From assembly GCF_000826065.2 (NCBI RefSeq), contig NZ_LN623542.1, positions 94,715 to 158,714 of the forward strand: a stretch of 64,000 bases of DNA. Direction: 5' to 3'. The number at the start of each line of letters is the position of its first letter. The stretch's first letter is position 1. Below, in pieces: positions 42,521-52,643 of this stretch. The notes below the pieces were generated by a model, which saw only the letters and a list, made by a program, of their open reading frames with translations, searched no databases and was not told where the DNA came from. This DNA is from Tessaracoccus massiliensis (lineage in GTDB: Bacteria > Actinomycetota > Actinomycetes > Propionibacteriales > Propionibacteriaceae). The position numbers and the translations under genes are program-made.

Positions 42521-44104
42521 GTCGATGGCGGCACGCTCGATGGGCAGGCCCCGACGGAAGCGCTCCATGAAGGTGTTGAAACCGGCCACGTCGCGCGGAT
42601 CAGGCGACACCGTCGAGATGTGTCCGCCCACGAAGACCTCATCGGCCAACCAGTCCGCGAGCGAGGTCTCGTCGGCGTCGAGGAAGGCCGCCAGCAGCGC
42701 CATGCCCCACGCCCCACCCTCGCCCGCGACCTCACCGACGGAGACCTGCGTGTCCATCGCCGCAGCCAGGAAGTTCTGCGCCACGCCCTCGGTCTTGAAC
42801 AGGCCGCCGTGGGCGAACATCGAGTCGATCTGCACGCCCTCCTCCTTCAGCACGTCCATGCCGACGCGCAGCGCACCGAACGTGGAGAACAGGTGGGTGC
42901 GCATGAAGTTCGCCAGCGTGAATGTGCTCGACGGGTGCCGCACGAACAGCGGGCGTCCCTCCTCCAGATCGACGACGTGCTCGCCGGCTACGAAGTTGTA
43001 GGCCAGCATGCCGCCACCATCAGGGGTGCCGTCGAGCGCTGCGCGGTAGAGGGTCTCGAACAGGGTCTTCTCATCGAACTGCGCGCCGAACGCCTCGGCC
43101 ACCTCGCCGAACAGGTGCACCCAGGCTGCGAGATCGAGGGCGCCGTTGTTGCAGTGGGCCATGGCGACGAGGTCGCCTGCGGGGGTGGTCACGAGGTCGA
43201 TCTCCTCGTGCAGTTCCTTCAGCCCGCCTTCAAGCACGACCATCGCGAAGATGGACGTGCCCGCCGACACGTTGGCGGTGCGGGGCGCGACGGCGTTGGT
43301 GGCCACCATGCCCGTGCCGGCGTCGCCTTCGGGCGGGGCCATGGGGATGCCCGCCTGGAGCTGGCCGGAGGGGTCGAGCAGGCGCGCGCCGTCGTCGGTC
43401 AGTTGCCCGGCGGGCTCGCCCGCCCGCAGCACCGTGGGCAGGATGTCCGCCAGGCGCCACCCCAGCGAGCGCTCGGCTACCAGGTTGTCGAACGCCCTCA
43501 GCATCTTCTCGTCGAAGGTGCCGGTGGACTGATCGATGGGGAACATGCCGCTGGCATCGCCGACGCCGAGGGTGCGCTCCCCCGTCAGCTTCCAGTGCAC
43601 ATAGCCGGACAGCGTGGTGAGGTAGTCGATCTGCCCCACGTGGTCCTCGCCGCGGAGGATGGCCTGGTACAGGTGCGCCACGCTCCAGCGTTGCGGGATG
43701 TTCTGCTGGAACAGCTGCGTCAGCTCGGCGGCCGCCTCCGGCGTCATGGTGTTCTGCCAGGTGCGGAAGCCGACGAGCTGCTCGCCGCTGGCGTCGAAGG
43801 GGAGGTAGCCGTGCATCATCGCCGAGATGCCGATGGCGCGCACGCTGCGCAGCTCACAGTTGAGTTGGTCGCGGACGGCGGCCACGAGGTCCGCGTAGGC
43901 GTCCTGCACGCCGGCCCACACGTCGTCGAGGCTGTAGGTCCAGATCCCGTCGTCGAGGGTGGCGCGCCACTCGTGCCCGCCGGTGGCGATGGGTTGGTGC
44001 GTAGGGTCGATCAGCACCGCCTTGATACGGGTTGAGCCGAACTCGATGCCGAGATGCGCCTGTCCGTTGTTGATGACGTTGCAGAATGCCGCGTTGGGAT
44101 CCAC
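42512..44104 (-). CDS. FGGY-family carbohydrate kinase
   Basis: 530 residues. GTG 44104 is preferred over ATG 44146 because AGGAGGG lies 6 nt before it and nothing precedes the [20 protein letters not shown] is the FGGY N-terminal phosphate loop, SVSAGTS-like [15 protein letters not shown] the adenosine/phosphate motif, [15 protein letters not shown] and [20 protein letters not shown] the C-terminal half. It phosphorylates a sugar or polyol (pentulose likely); the substrate is not determined. Its last residues and stop come from a family A repeat. Confidence 0.85.
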   Translation of the reverse strand: MDPNAAFCNVINNGQAHLGIEFGSTRIKAVLIDPTHQPIATGGHEWRATLDDGIWTYSLDDVWAGVQDAYADLVAAVRDQLNCELRSVRAIGISAMMHGYLPFDASGEQLVGFRTWQNTMTPEAAAELTQLFQQNIPQRWSVAHLYQAILRGEDHVGQIDYLTTLSGYVHWKLTGERTLGVGDASGMFPIDQSTGTFDEKMLRAFDNLVAERSLGWRLADILPTVLRAGEPAGQLTDDGARLLDPSGQLQAGIPMAPPEGDAGTGMVATNAVAPRTANVSAGTSIFAMVVLEGGLKELHEEIDLVTTPAGDLVAMAHCNNGALDLAAWVHLFGEVAEAFGAQFDEKTLFETLYRAALDGTPDGGGMLAYNFVAGEHVVDLEEGRPLFVRHPSSTFTLANFMRTHLFSTFGALRVGMDVLKEEGVQIDSMFAHGGLFKTEGVAQNFLAAAMDTQVSVGEVAGEGGAWGMALLAAFLDADETSLADWLADEVFVGGHISTVSPDPRDVAGFNTFMERFRRGLPIERAAIDAG

Positions 44105-44195
44105 GTTGAGCCCTCCTAAATGACCTGGGGTTGAGGCTTCTTTCATAATGCCCCATCTCGGGCTTCTGAAGTGAGGGCTCAGCTTGTCGCGTGGC

Positions 44196-44201
44196 TAATG
44201 T
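44196..44201 (+). promoter_or_regulatory. -10-like box of ugd
   Basis: TAATGT ends 7 nt before ATG 44209. Confidence 0.45.
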
Positions 44202-44208
44202 GTGTGCC

Positions 44209-45552
44209 ATGCGGATTTCAGTAATTGGTTGCGGATACCTCGGCGCGGTGCACGCGGCGTGCATGGCGGAGTTGGGCCACGACGTGGTAGGCCTCGACGT
44301 CGACGAGAAGAAGATCGCCAAGCTCTCCCAAGGCCTGCCCACCTTCATCGAGGCCGGGCTCCCGGAACTCTTGGAGAAGAACGTGCGCGAAGGCAGGCTG
44401 CGGTTCACCACCGACGCCTCCCAGATCGCCGAGGCGCAGATCCACTTCATCGGCGTGGGCACCCCCCAGCTCCAAGGCCGCCTCGGCGCCGACATGAGCT
44501 ACGTCAACCAGGCCGTCGACACCATCCTGGAACACGCCAACCCACCCCAGGAAGGCAAACCCGTCCTGATCGCCGGGAAATCGACGGTGCCCGTGGGCAC
44601 CGCCCAGGCCATCGCCGAGCGCCTCACCACCTCGGGCAGGAACATCATCCTGGCCTGGAACCCCGAATTCCTCCGCGAGGGCTACGCCGTCAAAGACACC
44701 CTCACCCCCGACCGCATCGTCTACGGCCTCCCAGACAACCAGGAGATCGGCGCCCAGGCCAAAGCCCTCCTCGACGAGTGCTACGCCACCCAACTGGCCG
44801 CCGACACCCCCCTGGTCGTTGCCAACTACCCCACTGCCGAACTGGTCAAGGTCGCCGCCAACAGCTTCCTCGCCACCAAGATCTCCTTCATCAACGCCAT
44901 GGCCGAACTGTGCGACGCCACCGGCGGCGACGTCACCCGCCTGGCCGAAGCCATCGGCCACGATGAGCGCATCGGCAACAAATTCCTCCAAGCCGGCATC
45001 GGCTTCGGCGGCGGCTGCCTCCCCAAGGACATCCGCGCCTTCATGGCCCGCGCCGGCGAACTCGGCGTCGACCAGGCCCTGACCTTCCTCCGCGAAGTCG
45101 ACACCATCAACCTGCGACGCCGCGACCACGCCGTCAACCTCGCCGAAGAAGCCGCCGGCGGGCGCCTCGTCGGGAAGAAGGTCGCCGTCCTCGGCATCAC
45201 CTTCAAACCCGACACCGACGACCTGCGCGACTCCCCCGCCCTCGACATCGCCAGCCGCCTGTGGGCCCGCGGCGCCGAACTGGCCATCGTCGACCCCGCA
45301 GCCGCCGAAACACTACGCGAACGCCGCCCCGACCTCACCGTCCCCGACACCGTCGAGGAGGCACTCCAGGACGCCGACGTCGTGATGATCCTCACCCCCT
45401 GGAAGGAATACACCCAACTCGACCCCACCACAATCCTGCCCCTCGTCGCCACCCCCAACATCATCGACGGGCGCAACGTCCTCAACCCCAAGGACTGGGC
45501 CGACGCCGGCTGGAACTACTACGGCATGGGCCGAGGCGTCCCCACCTGGTGA
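44209..45552 (+). CDS. ugd: UDP-glucose 6-dehydrogenase
   Basis: 447 residues. It oxidises UDP-glucose to UDP-glucuronate for surface polysaccharide. The NAD site is ISVIGCGYLGAVHAACMAEL, NPEFLREGYAVKD and ELVKVAANSFLATKISFINA are family motifs, the catalytic Cys is in GFGGGCLPKDIRA, and the C-terminal UDP-binding domain begins VAVLGITFKPDTDDLRDSPA. Codon use is strongly C-ending, as in highly adapted genes. It diverges from the FGGY kinase with a 100-base gap; no other nucleotide-sugar genes adjoin. Confidence 0.93.
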   Translation: MRISVIGCGYLGAVHAACMAELGHDVVGLDVDEKKIAKLSQGLPTFIEAGLPELLEKNVREGRLRFTTDASQIAEAQIHFIGVGTPQLQGRLGADMSYVNQAVDTILEHANPPQEGKPVLIAGKSTVPVGTAQAIAERLTTSGRNIILAWNPEFLREGYAVKDTLTPDRIVYGLPDNQEIGAQAKALLDECYATQLAADTPLVVANYPTAELVKVAANSFLATKISFINAMAELCDATGGDVTRLAEAIGHDERIGNKFLQAGIGFGGGCLPKDIRAFMARAGELGVDQALTFLREVDTINLRRRDHAVNLAEEAAGGRLVGKKVAVLGITFKPDTDDLRDSPALDIASRLWARGAELAIVDPAAAETLRERRPDLTVPDTVEEALQDADVVMILTPWKEYTQLDPTTILPLVATPNIIDGRNVLNPKDWADAGWNYYGMGRGVPTW

Positions 45553-45661
45553 CCCGGTGGACTCGCGGAGCCCGATGCCGAGCTCTATCTGAGGGCGAGT
45601 TCAAGGGCAACGACTTCTCTCAGACCGACGTCGCCAGCGCCCTTGAGGCGCCGCGGCGCCC

Positions 45662-46354
45662 TCACCTCGTAAGGTGGAAACGTTCCGCCTTGGCGATGGG
45701 GCCGGTCACCAGGATCTCGTCGGCTGCCGCCAGCACGGTGTCCCCGGTGACGTCCTTCCAGTTACCACCGCTCTCCTTGGCGGCGATGATCGTCACGCCG
45801 TAGGTCCGCCGCACGTGGAGTTCACGGATGGGCCTGCCCACCACCGCCTCGGGAGGTGTGCTGCGTACCAGGGCATACCCGCCGCCCAGCTCGATGTAGT
45901 CCTGCAGGCGGGCGTGTAGCTGGTGCGCCACCCGCTTGCCGCTCTCGCGTTCCGGGTGCACGACGTGATGGACCCCGATCTGCTCGAGGATCCGTCCGTG
46001 GGCATCCGAGACCGCCTTGGCCCACACCTGAGGCACCCCGAACCCGAGCACCAGGGATGCGGTCAGCAGGCTGGCCTCGATCGAGTCGCCGATGGCCACG
46101 ACAACGTGCTCGGCCTCGTGGATGCCGAGTTGCCGCAGCACCTCCTCGCGGGTGGCGTCGGCCTTCACCACGTGGGTGAGCTGGCCGTTGAGCAGTTGGA
46201 CTGATTCCTCCGCGACGTCGACGCCGAGCACGTCGGCCCCACTGGCCATGAGTTCCAGCGCCACGGACTGCCCGAAGCGGCCCAGCCCGATGACGACGAC
46301 GTGGTCGGCCAGGGCCCGGCCGTCGGGCTTGCGGAGGGAGCGCAGATTAACCAA
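45662..46354 (-). CDS. ktrA: Potassium uptake regulatory subunit (TrkA/KtrA type)
   Basis: 230 residues. RCK_N domain with VVVIGLGRFGQSVALELMAS and VLGVDVAEESV (NAD/ATP-binding), then an RCK_C domain from about residue 140 (VVGRPIRELHVRRTYGVTII; VLAAADEILVTG). It forms the cytoplasmic gating ring of the KtrAB potassium importer. It overlaps ktrB by 8 bases, so the two are co-translated. Confidence 0.92.
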   Translation of the reverse strand: MVNLRSLRKPDGRALADHVVVIGLGRFGQSVALELMASGADVLGVDVAEESVQLLNGQLTHVVKADATREEVLRQLGIHEAEHVVVAIGDSIEASLLTASLVLGFGVPQVWAKAVSDAHGRILEQIGVHHVVHPERESGKRVAHQLHARLQDYIELGGGYALVRSTPPEAVVGRPIRELHVRRTYGVTIIAAKESGGNWKDVTGDTVLAAADEILVTGPIAKAERFHLTR

Positions 46355-47684
46355 TGATCGGCCTTTCCTTGGGCAGTTCGTAGAGACGCTTCCGGGATCG
46401 AAGCGCCAGCGCGGAGGCGAAGGTGATGGGGCCCAGCCGCCCGAGGTACATCAGGAAGCACAGGATGAGCTGTGAGGCGGTGCCGAGGTCTGCGGTGATG
46501 CCGGTGGACAGGCCGACCGTTGCGAAGGCAGAGATCGTCTCGAACAGGACAGAATCGAGGGAGAAGGGCGACAGGAGGAGCAGGCTCATCGTCGCCAGCA
46601 CCACGAGGGCGAGCGCCAGCAGCACCACGGAGATGGCCTGGCGGTGTACCGCGCGGGAGAGCCGTTTGCCGAACACGTGGACCGCGGTGTCACCGCGCAC
46701 CTCCGTCCAGATGATGAAAAACAGCACTGCGAAGGTGCTGACCTTGATCCCGCCAGCGGTGCCGGCCGGGCCGCCTCCGATGAACATCAGCACGTCCATG
46801 CCCAGCCAGGTGGCCGGCCGCATGGCTCCCACGTCGAGGCTGTTGAACCCGGATGTGCGGGTCTGGACGGAGTGGAAGAAGCTGGCCAACAGCTTGTCGT
46901 CCCAGGCGAGGGGGCCGAGAGTTCCCGCGTTGCGCCACTCCAGCACCGCAATGAACAGCCAGCCCGTGATGAGCAGCACCGGGGTGAGGACAACCACCAG
47001 GCGGGTGTTCATCGACCATCGCATGAGGTCGAAACCGAAGCGCCTCAACTGCAGCAGTACGGGGAAGCCGAGACCACCGAGGATGGTGGCGGCTGCGATG
47101 GGCAGGCAGATCCACGGGTCGTCGACGAACCCCGTCAGGTTGTCGCTGAAGAGTGCGAAGCCGGCGTTGTTGAAGCTGGACACGGCGTGGAACATGCCGT
47201 GCCAGATCGCCCGGCCGACGCTGTGGTCGTAAGCCAGCCAGAAACGCAACGTCAGGCTCAGCGCCACCGCAGCCTCGACGACGAGGGTGACCTTGACGAT
47301 GCCGCCCAGCACGTCGGTGAGGTCGCCGGGCCCCGCCGCATGGGTCTCGGCGACTGCGGTCAGTCTGGAGCGGAGCGAGAGCTTGCCCAGCACTGCGTAG
47401 CCGACGAACGTGGCCAGGGTCATCACCCCGAAGCCGCCGATCTGCATCAGCACCATGAGGACGGCCTGCCCGAAGGGGGTCCAGTAGTGCTCGTTGTCGA
47501 CGATGGTCAGGCCGGTGACGCAGATCGCCGAGGTGGCAGTGAAGAACGCCTCCATGAAGGAGGCCCCACCGGGGCCCTGCCGCGAGACCGGGAGCATCAG
47601 GAGGAGCACCCCGACCCAGGCGGCCGAGGTGAACGCCACGAGGATCACCCGAACCGGGCTCAACCTCCGTAGAGCAGTGAGCAC
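46347..47684 (-). CDS. ktrB: Potassium transporter membrane subunit (KtrB/TrkH type)
   Basis: 445 residues from GTG 47684; TAGTCT lies 6 nt upstream. Four M1-P-M2 repeats are seen with filter glycines: SAICVTGLTIVD, SFNNAGFALFSDN, RTSGFNSLDVGA and AFATVGLSTGIT. MQIGGFGVMTLATFVGYAVL is the second helix pair. It imports potassium with KtrA downstream. Confidence 0.92.
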   Translation of the reverse strand: MLTALRRLSPVRVILVAFTSAAWVGVLLLMLPVSRQGPGGASFMEAFFTATSAICVTGLTIVDNEHYWTPFGQAVLMVLMQIGGFGVMTLATFVGYAVLGKLSLRSRLTAVAETHAAGPGDLTDVLGGIVKVTLVVEAAVALSLTLRFWLAYDHSVGRAIWHGMFHAVSSFNNAGFALFSDNLTGFVDDPWICLPIAAATILGGLGFPVLLQLRRFGFDLMRWSMNTRLVVVLTPVLLITGWLFIAVLEWRNAGTLGPLAWDDKLLASFFHSVQTRTSGFNSLDVGAMRPATWLGMDVLMFIGGGPAGTAGGIKVSTFAVLFFIIWTEVRGDTAVHVFGKRLSRAVHRQAISVVLLALALVVLATMSLLLLSPFSLDSVLFETISAFATVGLSTGITADLGTASQLILCFLMYLGRLGPITFASALALRSRKRLYELPKERPIIG

Positions 47685-47733
47685 CGGGTAAGACTACTCC
47701 TCCCCGGTGCACAGCTAACTCAGGTCACGCGCC

Positions 47734-48693
47734 TCAGCCGAAGCGCACGATGTTGTTGAACACGTAGTCCGTCTTGGCGGTGAAGGTGTAACCGCCGCCC
47801 GCGCGCGGCGTGGCGGTGATGACCGGGGTCTGGATGTAGGAGCGGCAGCCGTTGCGCCCCGTGGCGGCGGTGTCGCACTCGGTGCGCCAGTTGCGGCCGT
47901 TGATCACGTGGTCGCCCTTCGTGGCCAGCGGGTTGCCCACCCACAGGCTGCGCGCCGACGGCTGGTAGGTGAGGTTGTTGAACGCCCAGCCGCTGCTGCG
48001 CACGTACTGCCCGCGGTTGTGGGAGATCACCGTCGCCCAGATCTCGGTGCGGCAGCGCTGGGTGCGGGAGTAGGGCTCGCACTCGACGCGCCACAGGCGG
48101 TTGTTGTACGCGTAGGTGCCGGTCTTGGAGTAGACGTGATCCGCGGCGGCCGGGTTGGTGGGAGCGATGTTCGCGTTGACCGCGGTCAGCCACTGGGAGC
48201 CGGAGTCGTAGGCCGTGCCGGCGTCGGTGAGCGGCCCGCGGTAGAAGTTCACCGTTGCGTAGATCTCTGAGCCTTCGCGCACCGCGCCCACCGCGATGTG
48301 GGTGTAGCTGGGCTCGAGGATGTTGGCGCGGTGGCTGCTGGAGGCCATCCAATCGTCCATGATCGTCTTGACCGGGTCCTCGAAGCCGACGTTCCAGCCG
48401 ACATTCTCGCCCCAGGATAGGGCCCCCGGCCAACGGAAGTCGTCGTTGTGGGAGATCTTGCCGGCCCGCTTCATGGAGATGGCCCAGTCCTGCGCGATCT
48501 CGGCGGAGACCTTGGGCACGAACTTGAGGGGCTTGAGGTCGCGTGCGGTGCGGATCGCGTTGTGGGCCTCCACCAGTTGCGCAATGGTGGTTGCGTTCGA
48601 CTTCTGCGACGCCTCGCTCGCCTCAGCCGGCTGTGCCATCACCCCCGCCAATGCGAAAACGGCAGCGAACAATAGGGCGAACAGTCTTTTCAC
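47734..48693 (-). CDS. Secreted CAP-domain protein with C-terminal cysteine module
   Basis: 319 residues. GTG 48693 is chosen because GGAAGG lies 8 nt upstream and a signal peptide (MKRLFALLFAAVFALAGVMA) follows. The CAP/SCP domain (about 35-160) has QLVEAHNAIRTARDLKPL, ALSWGENVGW and SSSHRANILEPSYTHIAVG. Residues about 188-318 form the two-repeat cysteine module (ECEPYSRTQRCRTEIW, GWAFNNLTYQP, ECDTAATGRNGCRSYI, YVFNNIVRFG). CAP proteins are extracellular, with varied or unknown roles. Same strand as ktrB, 49 bases before it, but probably independent. Confidence 0.87.
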   Translation of the reverse strand: MKRLFALLFAAVFALAGVMAQPAEASEASQKSNATTIAQLVEAHNAIRTARDLKPLKFVPKVSAEIAQDWAISMKRAGKISHNDDFRWPGALSWGENVGWNVGFEDPVKTIMDDWMASSSHRANILEPSYTHIAVGAVREGSEIYATVNFYRGPLTDAGTAYDSGSQWLTAVNANIAPTNPAAADHVYSKTGTYAYNNRLWRVECEPYSRTQRCRTEIWATVISHNRGQYVRSSGWAFNNLTYQPSARSLWVGNPLATKGDHVINGRNWRTECDTAATGRNGCRSYIQTPVITATPRAGGGYTFTAKTDYVFNNIVRFG

Positions 48694-48796
48694 GACGGCA
48701 CCTTCCGGGGAAGCAGGGTGTCTAGCGCTCCGACGGTAACACCGGGCACGCCAACCGTTGGGCAACGGCACGCGCTTCCCGCCGACCAGGCAAGGG

Positions 48797-48828
48797 CAAG
48801 TTGTGCACCGACTCCGCTGCACAAGTTT
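48797..48828. other. Imperfect inverted repeat upstream of the CAP gene
   Basis: CAAGTTGTGCA and TGCACAAGTTT flank a 10-nt loop, embedded in GGGCA ... TGCCC. It could be an operator or a remnant of another repeat; it does not match families A-D. Confidence 0.35.
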
Positions 48829-48892
48829 CCCCTGCCCACAGAGATCGCGTGGAAGCCGTGGCGCGGTGGTTCAGGTGACGGACACGCGTAGA

Positions 48893-48934
48893 GGTTTCGA
48901 CACCGCTCGTAGAGCTCGCGGGCTCAACCAGCGC
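48893..48934. repeat. Family A repeat, inverted orientation
   Basis: GGTTTCGACACCGCTCGTAG, then AGCTCGCGGGCTCAACCAGCG, abutting the stop codon of the DUF218 gene (GGCTCCTGAGCGCTGGTTG on the minus strand). Confidence 0.65.
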
Positions 48935-49651
48935 TCAGGAGCCGGCGGCCTCGAGGAGCGACGGGTCTGGCGGGTCCTGCTGCGGCGGGCGGGCGGTGAT
49001 CAGGTCCCACTCCATCTTGACCCGCGCGGGCCACTCGCGGACCCACCCCTTGCTCCAGTTGTAGGGGAAGCGACCCAGCATGGTGGTGTCCCCCACGCCC
49101 ACGGCGTCGACGCCTGCAGCCCGGCAGATGGTGAGGGCCCGGTTCACGTGGTAATCCTGCGTGACCAACGTCACGTCGGTGACGCCGAACACGTCGCGGG
49201 CGCGGACGCACGAATCGTAGGTGTCGAACCCGGCCGGGTCCTCCACCACCTTCTCGGCGGGGATGCCGCGCTGGACCAGGTAGTTGCGCATGACGCGGGT
49301 CTCATGGTTGGAGCGGGCGAGCCCGTCTCCGCTGACAAGGATCGCGCGGATGCGCCCGGCCTCGAACAGTTCGGCGGCGACGTCGAGCCGGGCGGCGAGG
49401 AACGCCGACGGGCGACCCGGATCCGCCTTGGCACCCAGCACCATGCCTACGGCGCGCTCCGGCACGTCGGCGACGCTGTGGCTGCGTCCCCACGAGGCCA
49501 CCAGGGCGTGCACCGCGGCGCCCAGCATGGGCACGACCGCGAAGACCAGCACCAGCACCCCGGCCCAGCGCAGCAATCTGCGCCACAGGGGCCTCGGCGC
49601 GCGGGATGACGGGCCTCCCCCTCCGCCCCGCACCGCCGTCGGCTCAGTCAC
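48935..49651 (-). CDS. YdcF/SanA-like DUF218 membrane protein
   Basis: 238 residues from GTG 49651, with one N-terminal membrane helix ([19 protein letters not shown]). The DUF218 domain has [56 protein letters not shown] and [12 protein letters not shown], all typical of SanA/YdcF proteins linked to envelope integrity. It overlaps the end of pgi by 8 bases. Confidence 0.87.
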   Translation of the reverse strand: MTEPTAVRGGGGGPSSRAPRPLWRRLLRWAGVLVLVFAVVPMLGAAVHALVASWGRSHSVADVPERAVGMVLGAKADPGRPSAFLAARLDVAAELFEAGRIRAILVSGDGLARSNHETRVMRNYLVQRGIPAEKVVEDPAGFDTYDSCVRARDVFGVTDVTLVTQDYHVNRALTICRAAGVDAVGVGDTTMLGRFPYNWSKGWVREWPARVKMEWDLITARPPQQDPPDPSLLEAAGS

Positions 49652-51317
49652 GGTTCTCGAGGTACCAGCTCACCAGCGACTGCGTGGACGGGTCCTGCTT
49701 GGCGAGCGCCTCGGCGTCGCCGAACACGGCCGGGGCGATCTCGAGGGCGAGCTTCTTGCCCAGCTCGACGCCCCACTGGTCGAAGGAATCGATGCCCCAG
49801 ACGATGCCCTGCACGAAGGTGATGTGCTCGTACAGTGCGATGAGCTGGCCGACGACCGACGGGGTGAGCGCCGGCGCCATGATCGACGTGGTGGGCCTGT
49901 TGCCCTCGAACACCCGGGCCGGCACGATCTCCTCGGCCGTGCCCTCCGCGCGGACCTCCTCGGCCGTCTTGCCGAACGCGAGAGCGGCGGTCTGGGCGAA
50001 GAAGTTGGCCAGGAACAGGCCGTGGACGTCCGTCTCGCCGTCCTTGATCGCGTTGGCGGGGTTGGCCACTGCGATGAAATCAGCCGGGATGAGGCGGGTG
50101 CCCTGGTGAATGAGCTGGTAGAACGCGTGCTGGCCGTTGGTGCCGGGCTCGCCCCAGAAGATCTCGCCGGTGTCCGTGGTGACGGGGCTGCCGTCCCAGC
50201 GCACGGATTTGCCGTTGGATTCCATGGTGAGCTGCTGCAGGTAGGCGGCGAAGCGGTGCAGGTACTGCGCGTAGGGCAGCACGGCGTGGCTGTGCGCGTC
50301 GAAAAAGTTGACGTACCAGACGTTGAGCAGGCCCATCAGCAGCGGCACGTTGCGCTCTGGCGCCTCGGTGCGGAAGTGGGTGTCGACGGCGTGGAAGCCG
50401 GCGAGGAAGTCACGGAAGCCGTCCGGGCCGATGGCGATGGCCACGGGCAGGCCGACGGCGGAATCCACCGAGTAGCGACCGCCCACCCAGTCCCAGAAGC
50501 CGAAGGCGTTTTCGGGGTCGATGCCGAAATCCGCCACCTTGTCGAGTGCGGTGGAGACCGCGACGAAGTGCTTGGCGATGGCGCCCTTCTTCGCCTCATC
50601 CGTGTCGTCGATGGCGCCGCCGGCGACCAGCGCCTTGAGCAGCCAGCCGCGCGCCATGCGGGCGTTGGTGAGGGTCTCCAGCGTGGTGAAGGTCTTCGAG
50701 GCGACGATGAACAGCGTCGTCGCGGGGTCGAGATCCTTGACCTTCTCGTAGCAGTCGTTGGGGTCGATGTTGGAGATGAAGCGGCAATCCAGGCCGTCCT
50801 GCTTGTAGGGCAGCAGCGCCTCGTAGACCATCACGGGGCCCAGATCCGAGCCGCCGATGCCGATGTTGACCACCGTCTCGATCTGCTTGCCCGTGACGCC
50901 CTTCCACTCGCCGGAGCGGACCTTGTCTGCGAAGGCGTACATCCGGTCGAGTACCTCGTGCACGTCAGCGACCACGTCCTGGCCGTCGACGACGAGCTCA
51001 GCGTCTCGGGGCAGGCGCAGCGCCGTGTGCAGCACGGAGCGGTCCTCGGTGACGTTGATCCGCTCACCGTTGAACATCGCCTCGCGGCGTTCGGGCAGGT
51101 TGACCTGCTCAGCCAGGCGCACCAGCGCGGCGAGCACGTCGTCGGTGATGAGGTTCTTGGAGAGGTCGACCCGCAGATCCGCCAGGTCGAAGGTGAATTC
51201 CTCGGCACGGTGGGGATCTGCGGCGAACCAGCCGCGCAGATCAGGGACGAGCGCATCCTTCAGCGTGCGAAGATCCGCCCAGGCTTCGGTGGCAGTGGCA
51301 TCAACCGGAGTGTTCAT
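49644..51317 (-). CDS. pgi: Glucose-6-phosphate isomerase
   Basis: 557 residues, full length. It interconverts glucose 6-phosphate and fructose 6-phosphate. [11 protein letters not shown] is the substrate-binding loop, [15 protein letters not shown] contains the first family signature, catalytic Glu lies in [19 protein letters not shown] and the second signature [23 protein letters not shown] lies 6 nt before the ATG. With ppgK and pfkA elsewhere in the window it completes the top of glycolysis. Followed by the DUF218 gene in an operon. Confidence 0.95.
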   Translation of the reverse strand: MNTPVDATATEAWADLRTLKDALVPDLRGWFAADPHRAEEFTFDLADLRVDLSKNLITDDVLAALVRLAEQVNLPERREAMFNGERINVTEDRSVLHTALRLPRDAELVVDGQDVVADVHEVLDRMYAFADKVRSGEWKGVTGKQIETVVNIGIGGSDLGPVMVYEALLPYKQDGLDCRFISNIDPNDCYEKVKDLDPATTLFIVASKTFTTLETLTNARMARGWLLKALVAGGAIDDTDEAKKGAIAKHFVAVSTALDKVADFGIDPENAFGFWDWVGGRYSVDSAVGLPVAIAIGPDGFRDFLAGFHAVDTHFRTEAPERNVPLLMGLLNVWYVNFFDAHSHAVLPYAQYLHRFAAYLQQLTMESNGKSVRWDGSPVTTDTGEIFWGEPGTNGQHAFYQLIHQGTRLIPADFIAVANPANAIKDGETDVHGLFLANFFAQTAALAFGKTAEEVRAEGTAEEIVPARVFEGNRPTTSIMAPALTPSVVGQLIALYEHITFVQGIVWGIDSFDQWGVELGKKLALEIAPAVFGDAEALAKQDPSTQSLVSWYLENRD

Positions 51318-51362
51318 GCCCCCAGCCTAGAGGCTCGCCCGACGTCCACCGAGGGAGCACCA

Positions 51363-51491
51363 GTGTTGCCCCCCTTGACGCCGCGCTCAGGCTACATCTG
51401 CGCGATCCACGACCCCACCACCGAGCTGCACACCAGCGAGCCGCTGCAGATCTGCGCGGTAGCCCGCGACATCACCCGCGCTGTCTCCTGA
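51363..51491 (+). CDS. Possible 42-residue small protein
   Basis: GTG 51363 to TGA 51491, reading LTPRSGYICAIHDPTTEL and LQICAVARDITRAVS. Codon third positions are GC-rich as in genes here and it lies alone in the gap between the divergent pgi and LCP genes. No Shine-Dalgarno is evident and no family is known; it may be a chance frame or a gene remnant. Confidence 0.25.
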   Translation: MLPPLTPRSGYICAIHDPTTELHTSEPLQICAVARDITRAVS

Positions 51492-51533
51492 CCGCCAGTT
51501 GGCGTCCCGGCGCCCCTGGGGGACAATGAGGCC

Positions 51534-52643
51534 ATGAAGCGAGCCCTCCTCGACGACGCCTACGACGATGACCACGTCGAGGATCACGACGACCTCCTCG
51601 GGGACGGGGACGACGACGCCCCGCGCAAGAAGAAGCGCCGCGGGCCGCTGTTCGTCCTGTTCATGTTGTGCGTGCTGGTGCTGCTGATCCCCATCCTCGT
51701 CGTGGGCTTCTACCTGGGGCGCGGCTACCTGGCGCTCGACAGCATCGAGCGCGACTCGTCGCTGACGCCCACCGATTACCAGGGCCGTCCCGCACCTGCC
51801 GTCGCCAACCCGGACGAGCCCGACGCGAAGGCGCCCATCAACTTCGTGCTGATGGGTTCGGACACCCGCGGCGACGAGCGCGGCCGCTCGGACTCGCTGA
51901 TGGTGGCCCACGTCACCGGCGACCGCGAGCACGTCTACCTCATCTCCTTCCCGCGCGACATGTGGGTGGAGATCCCGGGCCGCGGCAAGGCCAAAATCAA
52001 CGCGGCCTACTCGTGGGGCGGCGTCCCGCTGACCGTCCGCACCTTGGAGAACCTGCTCGACGTGCGGATGGACCACACCGTCGCGATCGACTTCGAGGGC
52101 TTCATCAACCTCACCAACGCCGTCGGCGGCGTGACCGTCTACAACCCGTGGGCCACCGAGCAGAACCCGGGCACCCGCTTCGAGAAGGGCGAGATCACGC
52201 TGCAGGGCGAACGCGCGCTGGTCTACGTCCGTGAGCGCTACCCGCTGCCCAATGGCGACCTCGACCGCGCCTACCGGCAGCGCACCGTCGTCAAGGCGAT
52301 CATCGGCAAGCTGGCCACGCCGGAGACGCTGACCAACCCGTCGCGGTTCAGCGACGTAGTGGGCCAGGTGGCCGACACCCTCACCGTCGACGACCAGATG
52401 ACCAACAGCTACATCACCGAGCTGGGCACGCAGATGCGCGTGTTCAGCGGCGACGGTGTGCGCATGCTGCAGGCCCCCATCCGTGGGTTCGGCACCATCG
52501 CGGGGCAGTCGGTCGACGTGGTGGACCACGGCCGCCTCGAAATGCTCGGGCAGGCCCTGGCCACCGACACGATGGAGCAGTACTTCACCAGCTACGGCAA
52601 CGATTCCTACGCCAAGCTGCCGCAGGTGGACCCGGACGAGTGA
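51534..52643 (+). CDS. LytR-CpsA-Psr (LCP) family cell-wall glycopolymer ligase
   Basis: 369 residues: an acidic/basic cytoplasmic tail, one membrane helix (FVLFMLCVLVLLIPILVVGF), then an LCP domain from about residue 95 with FVLMGSDTRGDERGRSDSL, ISFPRDMWVEIPGRGKAKIN and VYVRERYPLPNGDLDRAYRQ. These conserved Arg/Asp residues bind the polyprenyl-pyrophosphate of the glycopolymer. LCP enzymes join wall teichoic acid-like or capsular polymers to peptidoglycan. It overlaps the VanZ-like gene by 4 bases. Confidence 0.92.
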   Translation: MKRALLDDAYDDDHVEDHDDLLGDGDDDAPRKKKRRGPLFVLFMLCVLVLLIPILVVGFYLGRGYLALDSIERDSSLTPTDYQGRPAPAVANPDEPDAKAPINFVLMGSDTRGDERGRSDSLMVAHVTGDREHVYLISFPRDMWVEIPGRGKAKINAAYSWGGVPLTVRTLENLLDVRMDHTVAIDFEGFINLTNAVGGVTVYNPWATEQNPGTRFEKGEITLQGERALVYVRERYPLPNGDLDRAYRQRTVVKAIIGKLATPETLTNPSRFSDVVGQVADTLTVDDQMTNSYITELGTQMRVFSGDGVRMLQAPIRGFGTIAGQSVDVVDHGRLEMLGQALATDTMEQYFTSYGNDSYAKLPQVDPDE

